Source: Desulfococcaceae bacterium HSG9
Lineage (GTDB): Bacteria > Desulfobacterota > Desulfobacteria > Desulfobacterales > JAUCGF01
Direction: 5' to 3'
NCBI GenBank assembly: GCA_030378005.1
Contig: JAUCGF010000073.1
Location: 1-64,000 of the forward strand
Length of the DNA stretch: 64,000 nucleotides
Shown: positions 35,579-44,318 of the stretch, piece by piece
Numbering within the stretch: the first letter of the stretch is position 1
Layout: each line of letters opens with the position of its first letter
Translations under genes and position numbers: made by a program
The notes under the pieces: generated by a model
The model's input: only the letters and a program-made list of their open reading frames with translations
What the model was told of the DNA's origin: nothing
The model's database searches: none

Positions 35579-36361
35579 ATGAACAAGCACAAAATCGGGT
35601 TATGGGTTGGCATGGCAATCGCTGTTTTTTTAATTACAATCAAACCGGCTATTTCCGAAACGAAACAGGTTTCACTGACGTTCATGCAGTGGCCGCCGTT
35701 TGAATATGTTGAAAACGGCGTTCCCCAAGGAATTGATCTGGAAATTGCCAAAACGACACTAGAAAAAATGGGGTTTAAAGTAAATTTAATCAATTATCCC
35801 TGGAAACGCGCCTACAATGCCGCCAAACACGGTGAGGCGGATGGAATTTTTTCAATGGGCAAACGTCCTGAACGGGAAATTGACTTTATCTATCCTTCGG
35901 AACCATTGATTATTTCCGGATGGTATCTGTACTTCCCTAAAGATAAGGTCGTTCCTTTTGAAAAAGATTTTAAAGCACTTAAAAATCTCCGAATCGGAAT
36001 GTGCGACGGTTATATTTTCCCTAAAGCATTTATGGAATCTGATCTGTTTGAACGGGATAAAAGCAAAGATGATTTGCAGAACCTGAAAAAATTACGTGGT
36101 GGACGTGTTGACGCGATTGTTGGTGATAACATCAACTGCCAATTGCTGATAAAGAAACATGCAATGGCGGATCTGTTTAAAATGTATGAAAAAACGCCTA
36201 TTGATATTATCCCCATGTATGTCGGTTTCTCTAAAAAATCGAAAGCGCTGGCGCAGTATCCAAATCTAATCAAGGATTTCTCTGAAACCTTGAAAGGTCT
36301 CAAAAAAAGCGGTGAAGTTGATAAAATCGCTAAAAAATACGGAATCACATATCCAAAATAA
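35579..36361 (+). CDS. Periplasmic solute-binding protein, SBP_bac_3 family
   Basis: 260 residues with a signal peptide (hydrophobic core to about residue 28, cut near AIS|E). The family-3 binding fold follows: 'FMQWPPFEYVENGVPQGIDLEIA' (shortened here), 'YPWKRAYNAAKHGEADGIFS', 'MGKRPEREIDFIYPSEPL' and 'GGRVDAIVGDN'. A strong AAAGGAGG lies upstream. It has no transporter genes beside it, but a hybrid kinase follows at 36514, so it may feed a periplasmic sensor rather than an ABC importer (inference). Confidence 0.88.
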   Translation: MNKHKIGLWVGMAIAVFLITIKPAISETKQVSLTFMQWPPFEYVENGVPQGIDLEIAKTTLEKMGFKVNLINYPWKRAYNAAKHGEADGIFSMGKRPEREIDFIYPSEPLIISGWYLYFPKDKVVPFEKDFKALKNLRIGMCDGYIFPKAFMESDLFERDKSKDDLQNLKKLRGGRVDAIVGDNINCQLLIKKHAMADLFKMYEKTPIDIIPMYVGFSKKSKALAQYPNLIKDFSETLKGLKKSGEVDKIAKKYGITYPK

Positions 36362-36396
36362 ATCAAAACTGTTTGTTCAGGTGTCAGTAAGAAATC

Positions 36397-36471
36397 AGGA
36401 TGAAATAACTTCTCCATCAGTACTTTGATTTTAAGCGTTTAGATTAAGAAATGAGGTGGTTATTTCATCCT
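36397..36471. repeat. 75-bp inverted-repeat element, family E
   Basis: The left end AGGATGAAATAACTTCTCC (36397-36415) and the right end GGTGGTTATTTCATCCT (36455-36471) are inverted, with about 17 of 21 aligned end positions matching. A hexamer unit (GATTAAGAA) lies inside. It is the shortest member of the family also seen at 9659 and 32757. Confidence 0.7.
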
Positions 36472-36513
36472 TGATTCTAACAACATCTTGAACCCTGACA
36501 CCTGACATTTCAA

Positions 36514-39500
36514 ATGAACAAAATCACCAAAAATACAAAAACCTCCTCTCAAGCGAAAAAGCATTTTTTTAAAGCTCTGCAATCCCGTTATTATAGTTTG
36601 CGATTACGCTCCAAGTTTCTGCTTCCCACAATTTTGGTGATGCTTCTATCCATATTCCTGTTAAATGTATCGGTCATCGACAGTCAGAGAAAAAAAAGTG
36701 AAACGCAGCTTCAAAACAAGGCAAAACGTATCATAACCTTGTTGATTTCATCGAATGTTGATGCGATATGGAACTATCAAGAAGAAACCCTTGAGTTCAA
36801 TTGCAAATCATTTTTTTCCGATCCGGAACTGACAAAACTCAAAATTATTGATAATTATGGTGTGGAACTAATTAATTTATCAAAAGATATTGCAGGAACA
36901 CGCGATATTGAGATAGATACCATATTTACCAAAAATGATAAGAACATCGCCACGCTTAAAGTTGTTTTTACGAATCATTATATTGAGAAAAACCTGACGA
37001 CGATCAGAAATACGATTATTCTAATCTCTTTTATTCTGTTTATAATCTTCATGGTGCTGATAACAGCAGTTTCAAACATCGCTTTGATGCCGTTAACAAG
37101 ATTGATGCAGGGTGTTAAATATCTTGCTGACGGCGAATTTGGCCATCGGGTTGAAATCCGCTCTCAGGATGAATTCGGAAAACTGGCCGCGTCTTTTAAC
37201 GCCATGGCTGAAAAACTTCAGCGTGCGGGTAACGTCATCAAAAGGAAAATGGATGACCTTGAACAGGAAGTCTCAGAACGTAAACGCACAGAAGAAGCGC
37301 TTCGGCAGGCGGAAAAAAAGTATCGGGGCATTTTTGAAGATTCCAAAGATATGATTTTCATCACCAGTATTGATGGGCGAATTTTAGATTTCAATCCGGC
37401 CTGCATGTTGTTATCAGGATATAGCCGTAGCGAATTGTTGCGGCTTAACGTCTTGGATATTTATGTTAATCCTCGTGACCGAGGCCGGTTTAAAGATAAA
37501 ATTGACGAGCAAGGATCAGTTAAAAATTTTGAATTGGCGCTGCGACATCATAAAGGGCATCAAATCGATGTGTCAGTAAACGCTACGCCGCGTTATGCAG
37601 AGGATGGCTCGTTACTCGGCTTTCAAGGTGTTATGCGAGACATTACCGATCAAAAAATAGCGGAAGCTGAACGTCTGCGTTCATTGAAATTGGAAAAAGA
37701 GAAGGAATTGGCCGAGAAAGCCAACCAGATCAAGAGTGCCTTTTTGGCCAACATGAGCCACGAAATTCGCACGCCCATGAACGCGATCATCGGGTTTGCC
37801 CATCTTGCGTTACGCAATAAACCGGCACCTCGCCAGCATGACTATCTGAGTAAAATTTTATCTTCCGCTAACGCCCTGCTCGGGATTATCAACGATATTC
37901 TTGATTTTTCCAAGATCGAAGCCGGTAAACTAAATATGGAGAAAACTCATTTTTTGCTGAGTGATGTCATGGAAAATTTATCCACTCTGCTCGGCCCTGT
38001 GGCGGAGAGCAAAGGAATCGAAATACTGTTTGCCACAGACCCGGATGTGCCTTTGGCCTTTATGGGTGATTCGTTGCGACTCGGACAGATTCTCATCAAT
38101 CTGACGAACAATGCGATCAAGTTCACGGAAACCGGCGAAATCATCATTGCCACGAAATTGATTGGAATGGATGAATTTCATATAAAACTCAGCTTCTCTG
38201 TACGCGACACGGGCATCGGACTCACACAGAAACAGATTGCCGGACTTTTTCAACCCTTTACTCAAGCGGACACCACGACCACTCGGAAATATGGCGGAAC
38301 CGGCCTGGGATTGACTATCTGTAAGCGTCTTGTGGAAATGATGAACGGTGAAATTTCGGTGACTTCCCGGCCCGGACATGGAAGCGTGTTTGCGTTCACC
38401 GCAGAGTTCGGACGGACTGCTGTGACCCAAACAATAAAAAAAGGGCGCAAACGTCTCTTGCCGACTCCGGATTTGTCGAAACTGCGCGTTCTGGTAGTGG
38501 ACGATAATACCGCGGCACGGGTGATATTACGGGAAATTCTGGAATCGTTCTCTTTCGAAGTCACCCTCGCCGCTTCGGGCAGGGATGCCATCCGTGAACT
38601 TGAAAACACCCATAAGCCTTATGAACTTGTGCTGACAGACTATAAAATGCCGGGCATGGACGGCATTGAAACGATCAAACAGATTAAAAAACGTGCCGGA
38701 TTATCTCAAATTCCGATCATTATTATGATAACCGCTTATGGCCGGGAAGAAGTGCGAAAACAAGCTGTCCGTACCGGTGTTGATGCTTTTCTCATCAAGC
38801 CGATTGATCGATCCCTTCTTTTTGATACGATCATATCACTTTTCGTAGAACAGGACGAACTGAAACCGCGTGTCCAAAAGACGTCAGATGAAGCTGATGA
38901 TACTCATGATCTCGCTATGATTAAGAACGCCAAAGTGCTGCTCGTTGAAGATAATCAAATCAATCAACAGGTGGCGACAGAACTTTTGGAACAGGCCGGC
39001 ATGATCGTAACGATTGCGGAAAACGGCCTGGAAGCGGTCAAAGCGGTCAACCAGGCTGCGTATGATTTGATATTTATGGACATGGAAATGCCGAAAATGG
39101 ACGGCTATGAGGCATCACGGACAATACGCCTGGACACCCGATTTGCGGATATGCCTATCGTTGCCATGACCGCTCATGCGATGTCCGGAATCAGGGAAAA
39201 ATGCCTGGATGCCGGAATGAACGACTATCTGTCCAAACCAATCGATCCCCCGAAACTGTGCGCCGCGCTGGTCAGATGGATCAAACCGCAGACTGGAGAA
39301 ACACCGACGCCGCGCCGTGTGCAAGATGAAAAAAAACAGACGCAAGACATCCCTGATCAAATGCCCGATCTTGACATCGCCACCGCCTTGAAACGATTGG
39401 GAGGCAACCGCAAACTTTTGAAAAAGCTGTTAATCAATTTTGCGGATGACTACTCTGAAACAACAGACACATTGCGAAAAGCGCTTGACAGCGGTGACAT

Positions 39501-39978
39501 CGAATATATCCGGCGCACGGCACACACGATCAAGGGGGTGGCCGGTAATATCGGTGCGGATGAACTGGCAGAGGCCGCGCGTGAGTTAGAAGCCGCATCC
39601 GCAAACGGATATCCGGATAACGACGCCCTCAATGATTTTGAAACCGCTTTAAACCTGGTAACGAAATCTGCAGGCAGCCTGAAAACCGTTCCGAAAACAG
39701 TGCCGGCCGACATTCCTGCCTCCACTGTGCAACCGGCGGCAGACTGTGAAAAACTGGCCCCTCTGCTATCCGAACTGGACGACTGTCTTGAACACGGCCA
39801 GATTAAAGCGGCTCAATTGATAGATATTTTAAGACCGCTCTTGCCCGGCCCTGATTTCAGAGTTCCGCTGGAACGGCTTAAAGAGCATGTTGACGGCTAT
39901 GATTTTGATGAAGCGCGGGCTCCGGTTTCCGAAATTGCCGGATTACTGAATATTACGCTTGAAAATGGAATGACTTGA
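36514..39978 (+). CDS. Hybrid histidine kinase: HAMP-PAS-HisKA-HATPase-REC-REC-HPt
   Basis: 1154 residues. Two membrane segments (about 35-56 and 167-187) enclose a ~110-residue periplasmic sensor. HAMP (~190-240), a coiled coil and PAS (~270-385) follow. HisKA has His416 in '[15 protein letters not shown]', and the ATPase contains 'NLTNNAIKF', 'DTGIGL' and 'GGTGLGLTI'. Receiver 1 has Asp709 ('LTDYKMPG'), receiver 2 Asp856 ('FMDMEMP'), and HPt has His1004 ('[15 protein letters not shown]'). The full set makes a self-contained phosphorelay ending on HPt. It has two receivers where its paralogues at 41194 and 51955 have one, and its REC-HPt linker lacks their palindromic insertions. It follows a solute-binding protein gene. 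Confidence 0.95.
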   Translation: MNKITKNTKTSSQAKKHFFKALQSRYYSLRLRSKFLLPTILVMLLSIFLLNVSVIDSQRKKSETQLQNKAKRIITLLISSNVDAIWNYQEETLEFNCKSFFSDPELTKLKIIDNYGVELINLSKDIAGTRDIEIDTIFTKNDKNIATLKVVFTNHYIEKNLTTIRNTIILISFILFIIFMVLITAVSNIALMPLTRLMQGVKYLADGEFGHRVEIRSQDEFGKLAASFNAMAEKLQRAGNVIKRKMDDLEQEVSERKRTEEALRQAEKKYRGIFEDSKDMIFITSIDGRILDFNPACMLLSGYSRSELLRLNVLDIYVNPRDRGRFKDKIDEQGSVKNFELALRHHKGHQIDVSVNATPRYAEDGSLLGFQGVMRDITDQKIAEAERLRSLKLEKEKELAEKANQIKSAFLANMSHEIRTPMNAIIGFAHLALRNKPAPRQHDYLSKILSSANALLGIINDILDFSKIEAGKLNMEKTHFLLSDVMENLSTLLGPVAESKGIEILFATDPDVPLAFMGDSLRLGQILINLTNNAIKFTETGEIIIATKLIGMDEFHIKLSFSVRDTGIGLTQKQIAGLFQPFTQADTTTTRKYGGTGLGLTICKRLVEMMNGEISVTSRPGHGSVFAFTAEFGRTAVTQTIKKGRKRLLPTPDLSKLRVLVVDDNTAARVILREILESFSFEVTLAASGRDAIRELENTHKPYELVLTDYKMPGMDGIETIKQIKKRAGLSQIPIIIMITAYGREEVRKQAVRTGVDAFLIKPIDRSLLFDTIISLFVEQDELKPRVQKTSDEADDTHDLAMIKNAKVLLVEDNQINQQVATELLEQAGMIVTIAENGLEAVKAVNQAAYDLIFMDMEMPKMDGYEASRTIRLDTRFADMPIVAMTAHAMSGIREKCLDAGMNDYLSKPIDPPKLCAALVRWIKPQTGETPTPRRVQDEKKQTQDIPDQMPDLDIATALKRLGGNRKLLKKLLINFADDYSETTDTLRKALDSGDIEYIRRTAHTIKGVAGNIGADELAEAARELEAASANGYPDNDALNDFETALNLVTKSAGSLKTVPKTVPADIPASTVQPAADCEKLAPLLSELDDCLEHGQIKAAQLIDILRPLLPGPDFRVPLERLKEHVDGYDFDEARAPVSEIAGLLNITLENGMT

Positions 39979-39980
39979 AA

Positions 39981-40057
39981 CTTAAAATTTGTAACCGATA
40001 AGCATCATTCAGAAAGGAGGAAAAATGAAAAAAATTATTGTTTTTATCATTGAGTAA
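39981..40057 (+). pseudogene. Partial duplicate of the leader and first codons of the rhodanese gene
   Basis: 39991-40050 repeats, with few changes, the leader and start of the gene at 40307: GTAACCGATAAGCATCATTC, an AAAGGAGG ribosome site and ATG-AAA-AAA-ATT-ATT-GTT-TTT. After ten codons it stops (TAA at 40055-40057). This copy lacks the element at 40122-40281 and so preserves its unfilled target. It may be a decoy translation start or simply a tandem-duplication remnant. Confidence 0.75.
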
Positions 40058-40121
40058 GAGCTGGAGCTGGAAAAACAGGTAAGTTATCTAATCACTGTTC
40101 CTTAAAACGTGTAACCGATAA

Positions 40122-40281
40122 GGGAAGTTACAGAAAATAAACTACGCATATTGTGCAGGATTCAGGTCCGTATTCAAGGCGTGATGAAGTGTGCATATCG
40201 GGGGATATGTGCGCTTTATCGCAACGAAGAAGACTGGCCGAAAGACAAATAAGATACGTAGTTTATTTATTGTGACTTCCC
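40122..40281. mobile_element. 160-bp MITE-like element with ~26-bp terminal inverted repeats and TA/TAA target duplication
   Basis: The ends read AGGGAAGTTACAG...AAACTACG on the left and the complement of AGGGAAGTCACAA...AAACTACG on the right, matching at 23 of 26 positions when one flanking A/T is counted. It is flanked by TAA at 40119-40121 and 40282-40284. The neighbouring duplicate (39991-40010) reads straight through with a single TAA, showing the unfilled site. There is no coding capacity. The TA-type duplication suggests mobilisation by an IS630/Tc1-mariner-type transposase (inference). It sits in the leader of the rhodanese gene. Confidence 0.82.
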
Positions 40282-40306
40282 TAAGCATCATTCAGAAGGA
40301 GAAAAA

Positions 40307-41110
40307 ATGAAAAAGATTATTGTTTTTATGATTATATTGACAGGGCTGTTGAGCACAACTGTATCAGCAATGGAAAGATTTGATGTTGTGACGACAGTAC
40401 AAATCAAGCAGATGCTGGATGACAGGGCTGCCGGCAAAATCGAATTTGTTCTGGTCAATACGCTTGATGAGATTATTTTCAGGCATTCGTCGATACCGGG
40501 TTCCATCAATGTTCCCTGGTACAAAATTGATAAAAAAGTTCATAAGTTAGGTCCGGATAAAAATCAACAGATCATAACTTACTGTATGGGACACAGGTGA
40601 ATTTTTTCCTACAAGACGGCAGTTGCCCTCAGAAAATCAGGCTATAATAACATTAAAATCTACAACGGCGGACTGAAAGACTGGAAAAATGCGGGGTTTG
40701 CAACAGTGGCGATTGAGCCTCTCCCTGAATATGAACACAAAGAAAAGGTGATTCAGGCCGATACGCTTTTTGAAAAAATCAAACAGGCCGATTCATCGAA
40801 TTGTCTTGATCAAAATAAAGAAGCCATGTTGACAATAATCGACTTTCGGGCTTCTAATTTTGTTGAATCAGGAAGCCCTGTCCATTCTATCAAAACTGAC
40901 TGCAAAATTATAAAATGCTTGCTTGATGATTTCAGCAAACCTGAAGTACGAAGCCGAATTCCTAAGAAGGGGTTGGTTGTTTTGGTCTGTGAAACAGGCA
41001 ACCGCGCTTGGGCAGCCAAACGCTATTTATCACAATATGGGTTTACGAATATCGTCAACCTCAAATTTGGAATGCGAGCATGGATAAAAGCGGGCTATCC
41101 TTTGCAATAG
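40307..41110 (+). CDS. Periplasmic tandem-rhodanese selenoprotein (in-frame TGA at 40598-40600 read as Sec98)
   Basis: One reading frame of 267 residues if TGA 40598-40600 is selenocysteine. A signal peptide comes first (cut near VSA|M, residue ~21). The first rhodanese domain (~25-130) has active loop 'TYCMGHR-U-IFSYKTA', with Cys93 and Sec98, then 'GYNNIKIYNGGLKDWKNAGF'. The second rhodanese domain (~150-267) has active Cys228 in 'VLVCETGNRAWAA'. The residue at the Sec position is commonly Cys in this rhodanese subgroup (C-x4-C, from memory of the family). The frame downstream of TGA has no other stop and keeps conserved rhodanese residues, arguing against decay. A SECIS-like hairpin follows and selC is at 17369. 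Likely moves sulfur or selenium, or does thiol redox chemistry, in the periplasm. Its ribosome site AAGGAG is fine. Confidence 0.85.
40604..40636 (+). promoter_or_regulatory. SECIS-like hairpin just after the Sec codon
   Basis: In RNA terms, UUUUC (40604-40608) pairs with GAAAA (40632-40636) as a lower stem. GGCA (40618-40621) pairs with UGCC (40624-40627), or GGC with GCC leaving loop AGUU. The apical loop starts about 20 bases after the UGA, within the 16-37 base window known for bacterial SECIS elements, and contains GU. Bacterial SECIS sequences are weakly conserved, so geometry is the main support. Confidence 0.55.
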
Positions 41111-41193
41111 TTCGTTAAAAAAACAAATTTTATAATTTTAATAAGATAGCATCCTCCATAATACAGTTCCAATTTCCTGAAAAGATATTTCAA

Positions 41194-44100
41194 ATGAAAT
41201 TAAAATCTATAAAAACAAAGCTGTATCAAATTATAGTATTAGTCATATTGCTGCTGCTCGTCAATGTTATGAACTATTATTTAGATAAAATGATAGCTTC
41301 TGATGAATACAAATCAAATCAAATCATCAGACTGGAAAAGACCTTTTCCGGCATTCTTCTACAGGAAGGCTCTTCTTCGTATGACGCATCCCTGCATGGA
41401 GTTATTGCAAATCAATACTCCGTTTTGCGAAGAGAATTTACCGATTTTATTTCAGACACTGAAGATGAGCTTCTGGCTGAACGGACGTATGCTCTTGATA
41501 AAAAATTTGAAATTGATTCAGAATCGGTTTGGTTGAATTATACGGTGAATGATGCGCTGTTTGATTTGATAGAAAGTGTCAGATACATTCATAAACATCA
41601 TGTCGCATATTTTGAAAATCTTTTACGCAGCGAGCGTTTTACGCAGAAAGATGATACAGAAACCGGCTTTCAGAGCAACGATGCCAAATCGGTTCTGGAA
41701 ATAGAAATTATCAAAATTGTCTTCGCCATTCAGAACTCTTTAACGGACATTGTTCATACGTTTTTTACTTTAGACCACAAAGGTTACGATTTATCAGGCG
41801 TGGGTGAGGAGTTTTCCAAAAATATAAAACGTTTTTATGCTTCTGTAAATATGTTTGAAAACCACTCCCTTGATGCTCAAGACGGCATATTGGTAGAAGA
41901 GCTCTTAATAAAAGGAAGAAGTTTTGAAAAATCGTTTTTAGAACTTGTGTCTTATGAAGCAGACAAACGACAGCTTACAAAGAGACTGCAAGACATAAGA
42001 GACAGCCTTTTTAAAACGTTCAAACTTAAATATGAAATATTACAAATTTCAAAGCGACAAAGAGAAACATTTATCCGAAATTTGCAAATCATTGCATCTG
42101 TTTTGACTCTGTTTATAGTTTGCTGGATTATCTTTCTTGGAAAGCAGACAACGAATGATATTTCCAGAACGGTCACGGAGACCAAAAAAATCCAACACGA
42201 TTTATCTTATCAAATAAAAACCGACGCTTCCGTGAATGACGAATTCAAAGTTGTATTTACGACATTAAATTCAATGGCTTATAGAATACATGATAATATG
42301 CGGCAATTGAAACGCGAAATGGATGTTCGCATTCAGGCCGAGCGGGAATCGCGAAAAGCCAGAAAAATGGCTGAAGCCGCCAACCGTGCTAAAAGTGAAT
42401 TTGTCGCTAACATGAGCCATGAAATTCGCACCCCCATGAACGCGATCATCGGATTTACCCATCTTGCTCTGCGTACGAAGCCCACACCCCGTCAGCATGA
42501 CTATTTGAGCAAAATGTTGTCTTCGGCTAACGCTTTGCTTGGAATCATCAACGACATTCTTGATTTTTCCAAAATCGAAGCCGGTAAACTGGACATGGAA
42601 CACACCCGTTTTTTGCTGAAAGATGTCATGGAAAATTTGTCAGCTCTGCTTGGCCCCGTAGCTGAGGAGAAAGGCATCGAAATGGTATTTGACACACACC
42701 CGGATGTGCCTTCGACCCTGATGGGTGACTCCTTGCGACTCGGACAAGTTCTCATCAACTTGACGAACAATGCGATCAAGTTCACGCACACCGGTAAGAT
42801 CGTTATTGTTGCCAAACTGATCGAAATGGATGAAAACCGGGTGAAACTCAGCTTTGCCGTGCGTGATACAGGTATCGGGCTATCTGAAAAACAGATTGCC
42901 GAACTTTTCCAGCCCTTTACTCAGGCGGACACCACCATCACCCGGAAATATGGCGGAACCGGCCTGGGACTGACTATCAGCAAGCGTCTCGTGGAAATGA
43001 TGAGCGGTGACATTTCGGTGACATCCCGGCCCGGAGAAGGAAGCGTGTTTACGTTTACTGCGGAGTTCGAACTGACTGCTGTGACCCAAATAATAAAAAA
43101 AGGGCGCAAACACCCCTTACCGCCTTCGGAACCGATGACCCCGCAGATTGCGATACGAAATGACGCTGACGACTTGGCCAAAATCAAGAACGCCAGCGTG
43201 CTGCTGGTTGAAGATAATGTTATCAATCAGATAGTGGCGACCGAACTTTTGGAACAGGCCGGCATGATCGTAACGATTGCCTCTGACGGAAGGGAAGCGG
43301 TCAAAGTCGTCAATCAGACGCCAATATTCGATCTTGTTTTTATGGACCTGGAGATGCCTGAAATGGACGGTTATGAGGCATCACAGATAATACGCCGGGA
43401 TGGCCGATTTGCGGATATGCCTATCATCGCCATGACCGCTCATGCGATGTCCGGAGTCAGGAAAAAATGCCTGGACGCCGGAATGAACGACCATCTGTCC
43501 AAGCCCATTGACCCCCCGGAACTGATCGCCGCACTGGTCAGATGGATCAAACCGAAAATAAAAGAGACACCGGATCTCAGAAATCGGGTTTTTCCAAAAA
43601 ACCCGATTTCTAAACGACCGATTTCTTCTAACGGTCTCCCGCAACAAATGCCCGATCTTGACATTGACACCGCCTTGAAACGACTGGGAGGCAACCGCAA
43701 GCTTTTGAAAAAGCTTTTAGTCAATTTTGCGGATGACTATTCCGATATTACGGACACACTGCGGAAAGCGCTTGACAAAGGTGACATCGAATATATCCGG
43801 CGCACGGCGCATACAATCAAAGGCGTGGCCGGCAATATCGGTGCGGATAAGCTGTCTGAAGTCGCTGCGGAATTGGAAACCGCATCTGTAAACGGCTTTC
43901 CTGATGATGAAATTATAAATCATTTTGAAACCGTTTTAAACCGGACAACGGCATCAGCCGGCACACTGAAAACCGAGCCGCCAAAAGCGCCGGCGGCTGT
44001 ATCCGATTTATCTCTGAAATCGGATACCGACCGGGAAAAACTGGCCTCTCTGCTGTCCGAATTGGATGGTTATCTTGAACACGGCCAGTTTAAAGCCGCC

Positions 44101-44277
44101 CAATTGATAGATATTTTAAAACCGCTTCTGTCCGGTCCTGATTTCAGAGCGCAGTTGGAACGCCTCGAAGAACATATCGATGACTATAATTTTGACGAAG
44201 CGCGGGAGCCGGTGGCCGAAATTGCCGGGTTGCTGGATATTTCACTCATTACTTCCAAGCGATTGATACGGACATGA
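41194..44277 (+). CDS. Hybrid histidine kinase: periplasmic helical sensor-HAMP-HisKA-HATPase-REC-HPt
   Basis: 1027 residues. Membrane segments at about 8-27 and 292-316 bracket a ~265-residue, mostly helical periplasmic sensor, followed by HAMP. HisKA has His409 ('[15 protein letters not shown]'); ATPase has 'NLTNNAIKF', 'DTGIGL', 'GGTGLGLTI'. One receiver has Asp718 ('[11 protein letters not shown]'); HPt has His873 ('[15 protein letters not shown]'). The linker before HPt contains a family A palindrome read as '[11 protein letters not shown]' (43579-43611). From HisKA to the end it is closely similar to the kinase at 51955. Its stop overlaps an ATG at 44274, and it follows the rhodanese gene by 83 bases, so it might sense a sulfur, selenium or redox signal (guess). 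Confidence 0.94.
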   Translation: MKLKSIKTKLYQIIVLVILLLLVNVMNYYLDKMIASDEYKSNQIIRLEKTFSGILLQEGSSSYDASLHGVIANQYSVLRREFTDFISDTEDELLAERTYALDKKFEIDSESVWLNYTVNDALFDLIESVRYIHKHHVAYFENLLRSERFTQKDDTETGFQSNDAKSVLEIEIIKIVFAIQNSLTDIVHTFFTLDHKGYDLSGVGEEFSKNIKRFYASVNMFENHSLDAQDGILVEELLIKGRSFEKSFLELVSYEADKRQLTKRLQDIRDSLFKTFKLKYEILQISKRQRETFIRNLQIIASVLTLFIVCWIIFLGKQTTNDISRTVTETKKIQHDLSYQIKTDASVNDEFKVVFTTLNSMAYRIHDNMRQLKREMDVRIQAERESRKARKMAEAANRAKSEFVANMSHEIRTPMNAIIGFTHLALRTKPTPRQHDYLSKMLSSANALLGIINDILDFSKIEAGKLDMEHTRFLLKDVMENLSALLGPVAEEKGIEMVFDTHPDVPSTLMGDSLRLGQVLINLTNNAIKFTHTGKIVIVAKLIEMDENRVKLSFAVRDTGIGLSEKQIAELFQPFTQADTTITRKYGGTGLGLTISKRLVEMMSGDISVTSRPGEGSVFTFTAEFELTAVTQIIKKGRKHPLPPSEPMTPQIAIRNDADDLAKIKNASVLLVEDNVINQIVATELLEQAGMIVTIASDGREAVKVVNQTPIFDLVFMDLEMPEMDGYEASQIIRRDGRFADMPIIAMTAHAMSGVRKKCLDAGMNDHLSKPIDPPELIAALVRWIKPKIKETPDLRNRVFPKNPISKRPISSNGLPQQMPDLDIDTALKRLGGNRKLLKKLLVNFADDYSDITDTLRKALDKGDIEYIRRTAHTIKGVAGNIGADKLSEVAAELETASVNGFPDDEIINHFETVLNRTTASAGTLKTEPPKAPAAVSDLSLKSDTDREKLASLLSELDGYLEHGQFKAAQLIDILKPLLSGPDFRAQLERLEEHIDDYNFDEAREPVAEIAGLLDISLITSKRLIRT
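43579..43611. repeat. 33-bp palindrome, family A, in frame inside a kinase gene
   Basis: AGAAATCGGGTTTTT, CCA, AAAAACCCGATTTCT: perfect 15-bp arms. It is read in phase as [11 protein letters not shown] in the REC-HPt linker. Length 33 is a multiple of three and every forward and reverse frame through it is open. The kinase at 36514 has no such insert at the same linker. Confidence 0.9.
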
Positions 44278-44318
44278 GAAGAGTGGATGGGATCATCAAT
44301 GAATGGAAGATAAACCAA

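Noticed and set aside
40307-40600. Short rhodanese-like protein ending at TGA 40598, followed by a separate gene at 40706
   Set aside because: The two frames are the same phase, the bridging 35 codons encode conserved rhodanese sequence, and the ATG at 40706 has no ribosome site. A single Sec-containing protein explains it better than two genes or a pseudogene.
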